A stretch of DNA of 64,000 nucleotides from CAVPTL01 sp963727235. Lineage in GTDB: Bacteria; Actinomycetota; Thermoleophilia; Gaiellales; JAICJC01. Made by a program: the position numbers and the translations under genes. The first letter of the stretch is position 1, and the number at the start of each line of letters is the position of its first letter. The stretch is from positions 102,861-166,860 of the forward strand of contig CAVSFZ010000012.1 of the NCBI GenBank assembly GCA_963727235.1, written 5' to 3'. The notes under the pieces are model-generated. The model did no database searches. It was not told where the DNA came from and saw nothing but the letters and a program-made list of their open reading frames with translations. This document shows, in pieces, positions 63,339 to 64,000 of this stretch.

Positions 63339-64000
63339 TTACGTGGTTGCGCCGGTGGACGACGTCGTCGTCGGGCTGGTGAGCGCAGCCGGAGGTGCGT
63401 ACCCGGTGGCGTACTCGGTCTTCTTCTTGAACGGATCCAGCAGCGCCACAATCTTGGAGTTGACCTCGGTGTCGACCGTCTGGGACGCTGGGTTGTACTT
63501 GCCGGCCACCATGGCCTTGAGCTTGGCGTAGGTCGCGTCAGTACCCGCCTTCAGCGCGTCACTGATGGGGTTGATCAGGAAGTAGCACTTGGGCTTGCAC
63601 TGACCGGCCAAGTTGGTCTTCGGCATAGTCAGGGTTGGCCTCGAGCAGCGGGCTGTCCCAGGCACCATCGGCAGCTGGAATGCCGCCTTCTGAAAAGTTG
63701 CGTCCATCAGTCCGCGCCGACGGCGGCGGTGAAGCCGGCGTTGCCAGGGTGGTGTCGGCATCATCAACCGGTCGCCGCCTTGGTCTCGACGCGCCCGTAG
63801 CTTCGCGAGGGCAGCGTCTGCCTTGGCCTTGGAAGCCCACAGCATGTAATCACATCACGCGGCGTCACCAAACGTCTGCGGGTTCTTGTCGTACTTTGCT
63901 TTCAGCTGGGCGGGTGTAAGTGTAGGCCATTCCTGACCGATGTCACTACCTTGTTCTGAAGCAGCCTGTTATGTGCAACAGCGTTGAACTGCGCGGGCGT
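63339..64000 (-). CDS. Parvulin-type foldase (PrsA/SurA-like), partial and frameshifted
   Basis: The gene enters from beyond the right edge. Pieces in several frames read 'TPAQFNAVAHNRLLQNKVVTS', 'LTPAQLKAKYDKNPQTFGDA', 'MLWASKAKADAALAKLRA', 'FQKAAFQLPM' and 'CYFLINPISDALKAGTDATYAKLKAMV'. This is the order of a peptidyl-prolyl isomerase domain in secreted foldases. A Thr/Ser/Pro-rich end follows. The stop TAA at 63339 is 9 nt before the mazG start, so they are co-transcribed. At least three frame breaks lie in ~660 nt. Confidence 0.7.

Overview
The window is high-GC actinobacterial DNA and most resembles the class Thermoleophilia (Solirubrobacterales-like). That placement rests on base composition, GTG/ATG starts with many 4-nt stop/start overlaps (ATGA or GTGA), and a block in the order foldase, mazG, eno, pyk, ftsB, DUF501. 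It is an inference from gene content, not from a marker tree. A second global property is that about 20 otherwise well-conserved genes carry single-base frameshifts, several at G runs, and one tRNA has an extra base in its anticodon loop. This looks like uncorrected long-read or draft sequence. I therefore annotate those genes as single loci spanning their frames.

Layout. 1-4.6 kb: tail of a Tad/Flp pilus region (VWA protein, two near-identical Flp pilins around a winged-helix regulator and a small protein) with an LCP cell-wall ligase. 4.6-6.4 kb: two secreted proteins, a copper-less cupredoxin and an NHL-repeat lipoprotein. 6.5-12.2 kb: an ABC exporter plus histidine kinase in one operon, facing a NarL-type response regulator and an NlpC/P60 hydrolase. 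12.4-20.5 kb: a kinase-less sensor membrane protein, tRNA-fMet, Ppx, tRNA-Leu(UAA), an MFS protein fused to a cyclic-nucleotide domain, and small or secreted proteins.

20.6-37.6 kb: a catabolic island. It holds two SDR dehydrogenases, an amino-acid-type permease, a VOC isomerase, a FadR-type regulator, a molybdenum hydroxylase large subunit, GlcD/GlcF-like flavin and Fe-S proteins, HyuA/HyuB, a D-2-hydroxyacid dehydrogenase, an HpcH aldolase and a 3-hydroxyacyl-CoA dehydrogenase-like protein. Sequences fitting the FadR-family operator TNGTNNNACNA lie in front of two of its divergent transcripts. The substrate is unknown.

37.6-46.5 kb: a PadR-controlled membrane protein, a PilZ protein divergent from a cyclase/AAA/TPR regulator, TrxB and a PAS protein. 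46.5-56.8 kb: Nth, an AddAB-type nuclease pair, a phosphodiesterase-like protein, ferredoxin, and a CcdA/CcmH/TlpA cytochrome-c maturation set. 57-64 kb: PAP2 phosphatase, an HTH-like basic protein, then the housekeeping operon foldase-mazG-eno-pyk-ftsB-DUF501.

The most distinctive non-coding signal is a family of five 31-39-nt palindromes with a GGTGCC-N-GGCACC core at gene ends. In four flanking genes the palindrome itself supplies the last Glu codon and the TAA stop.
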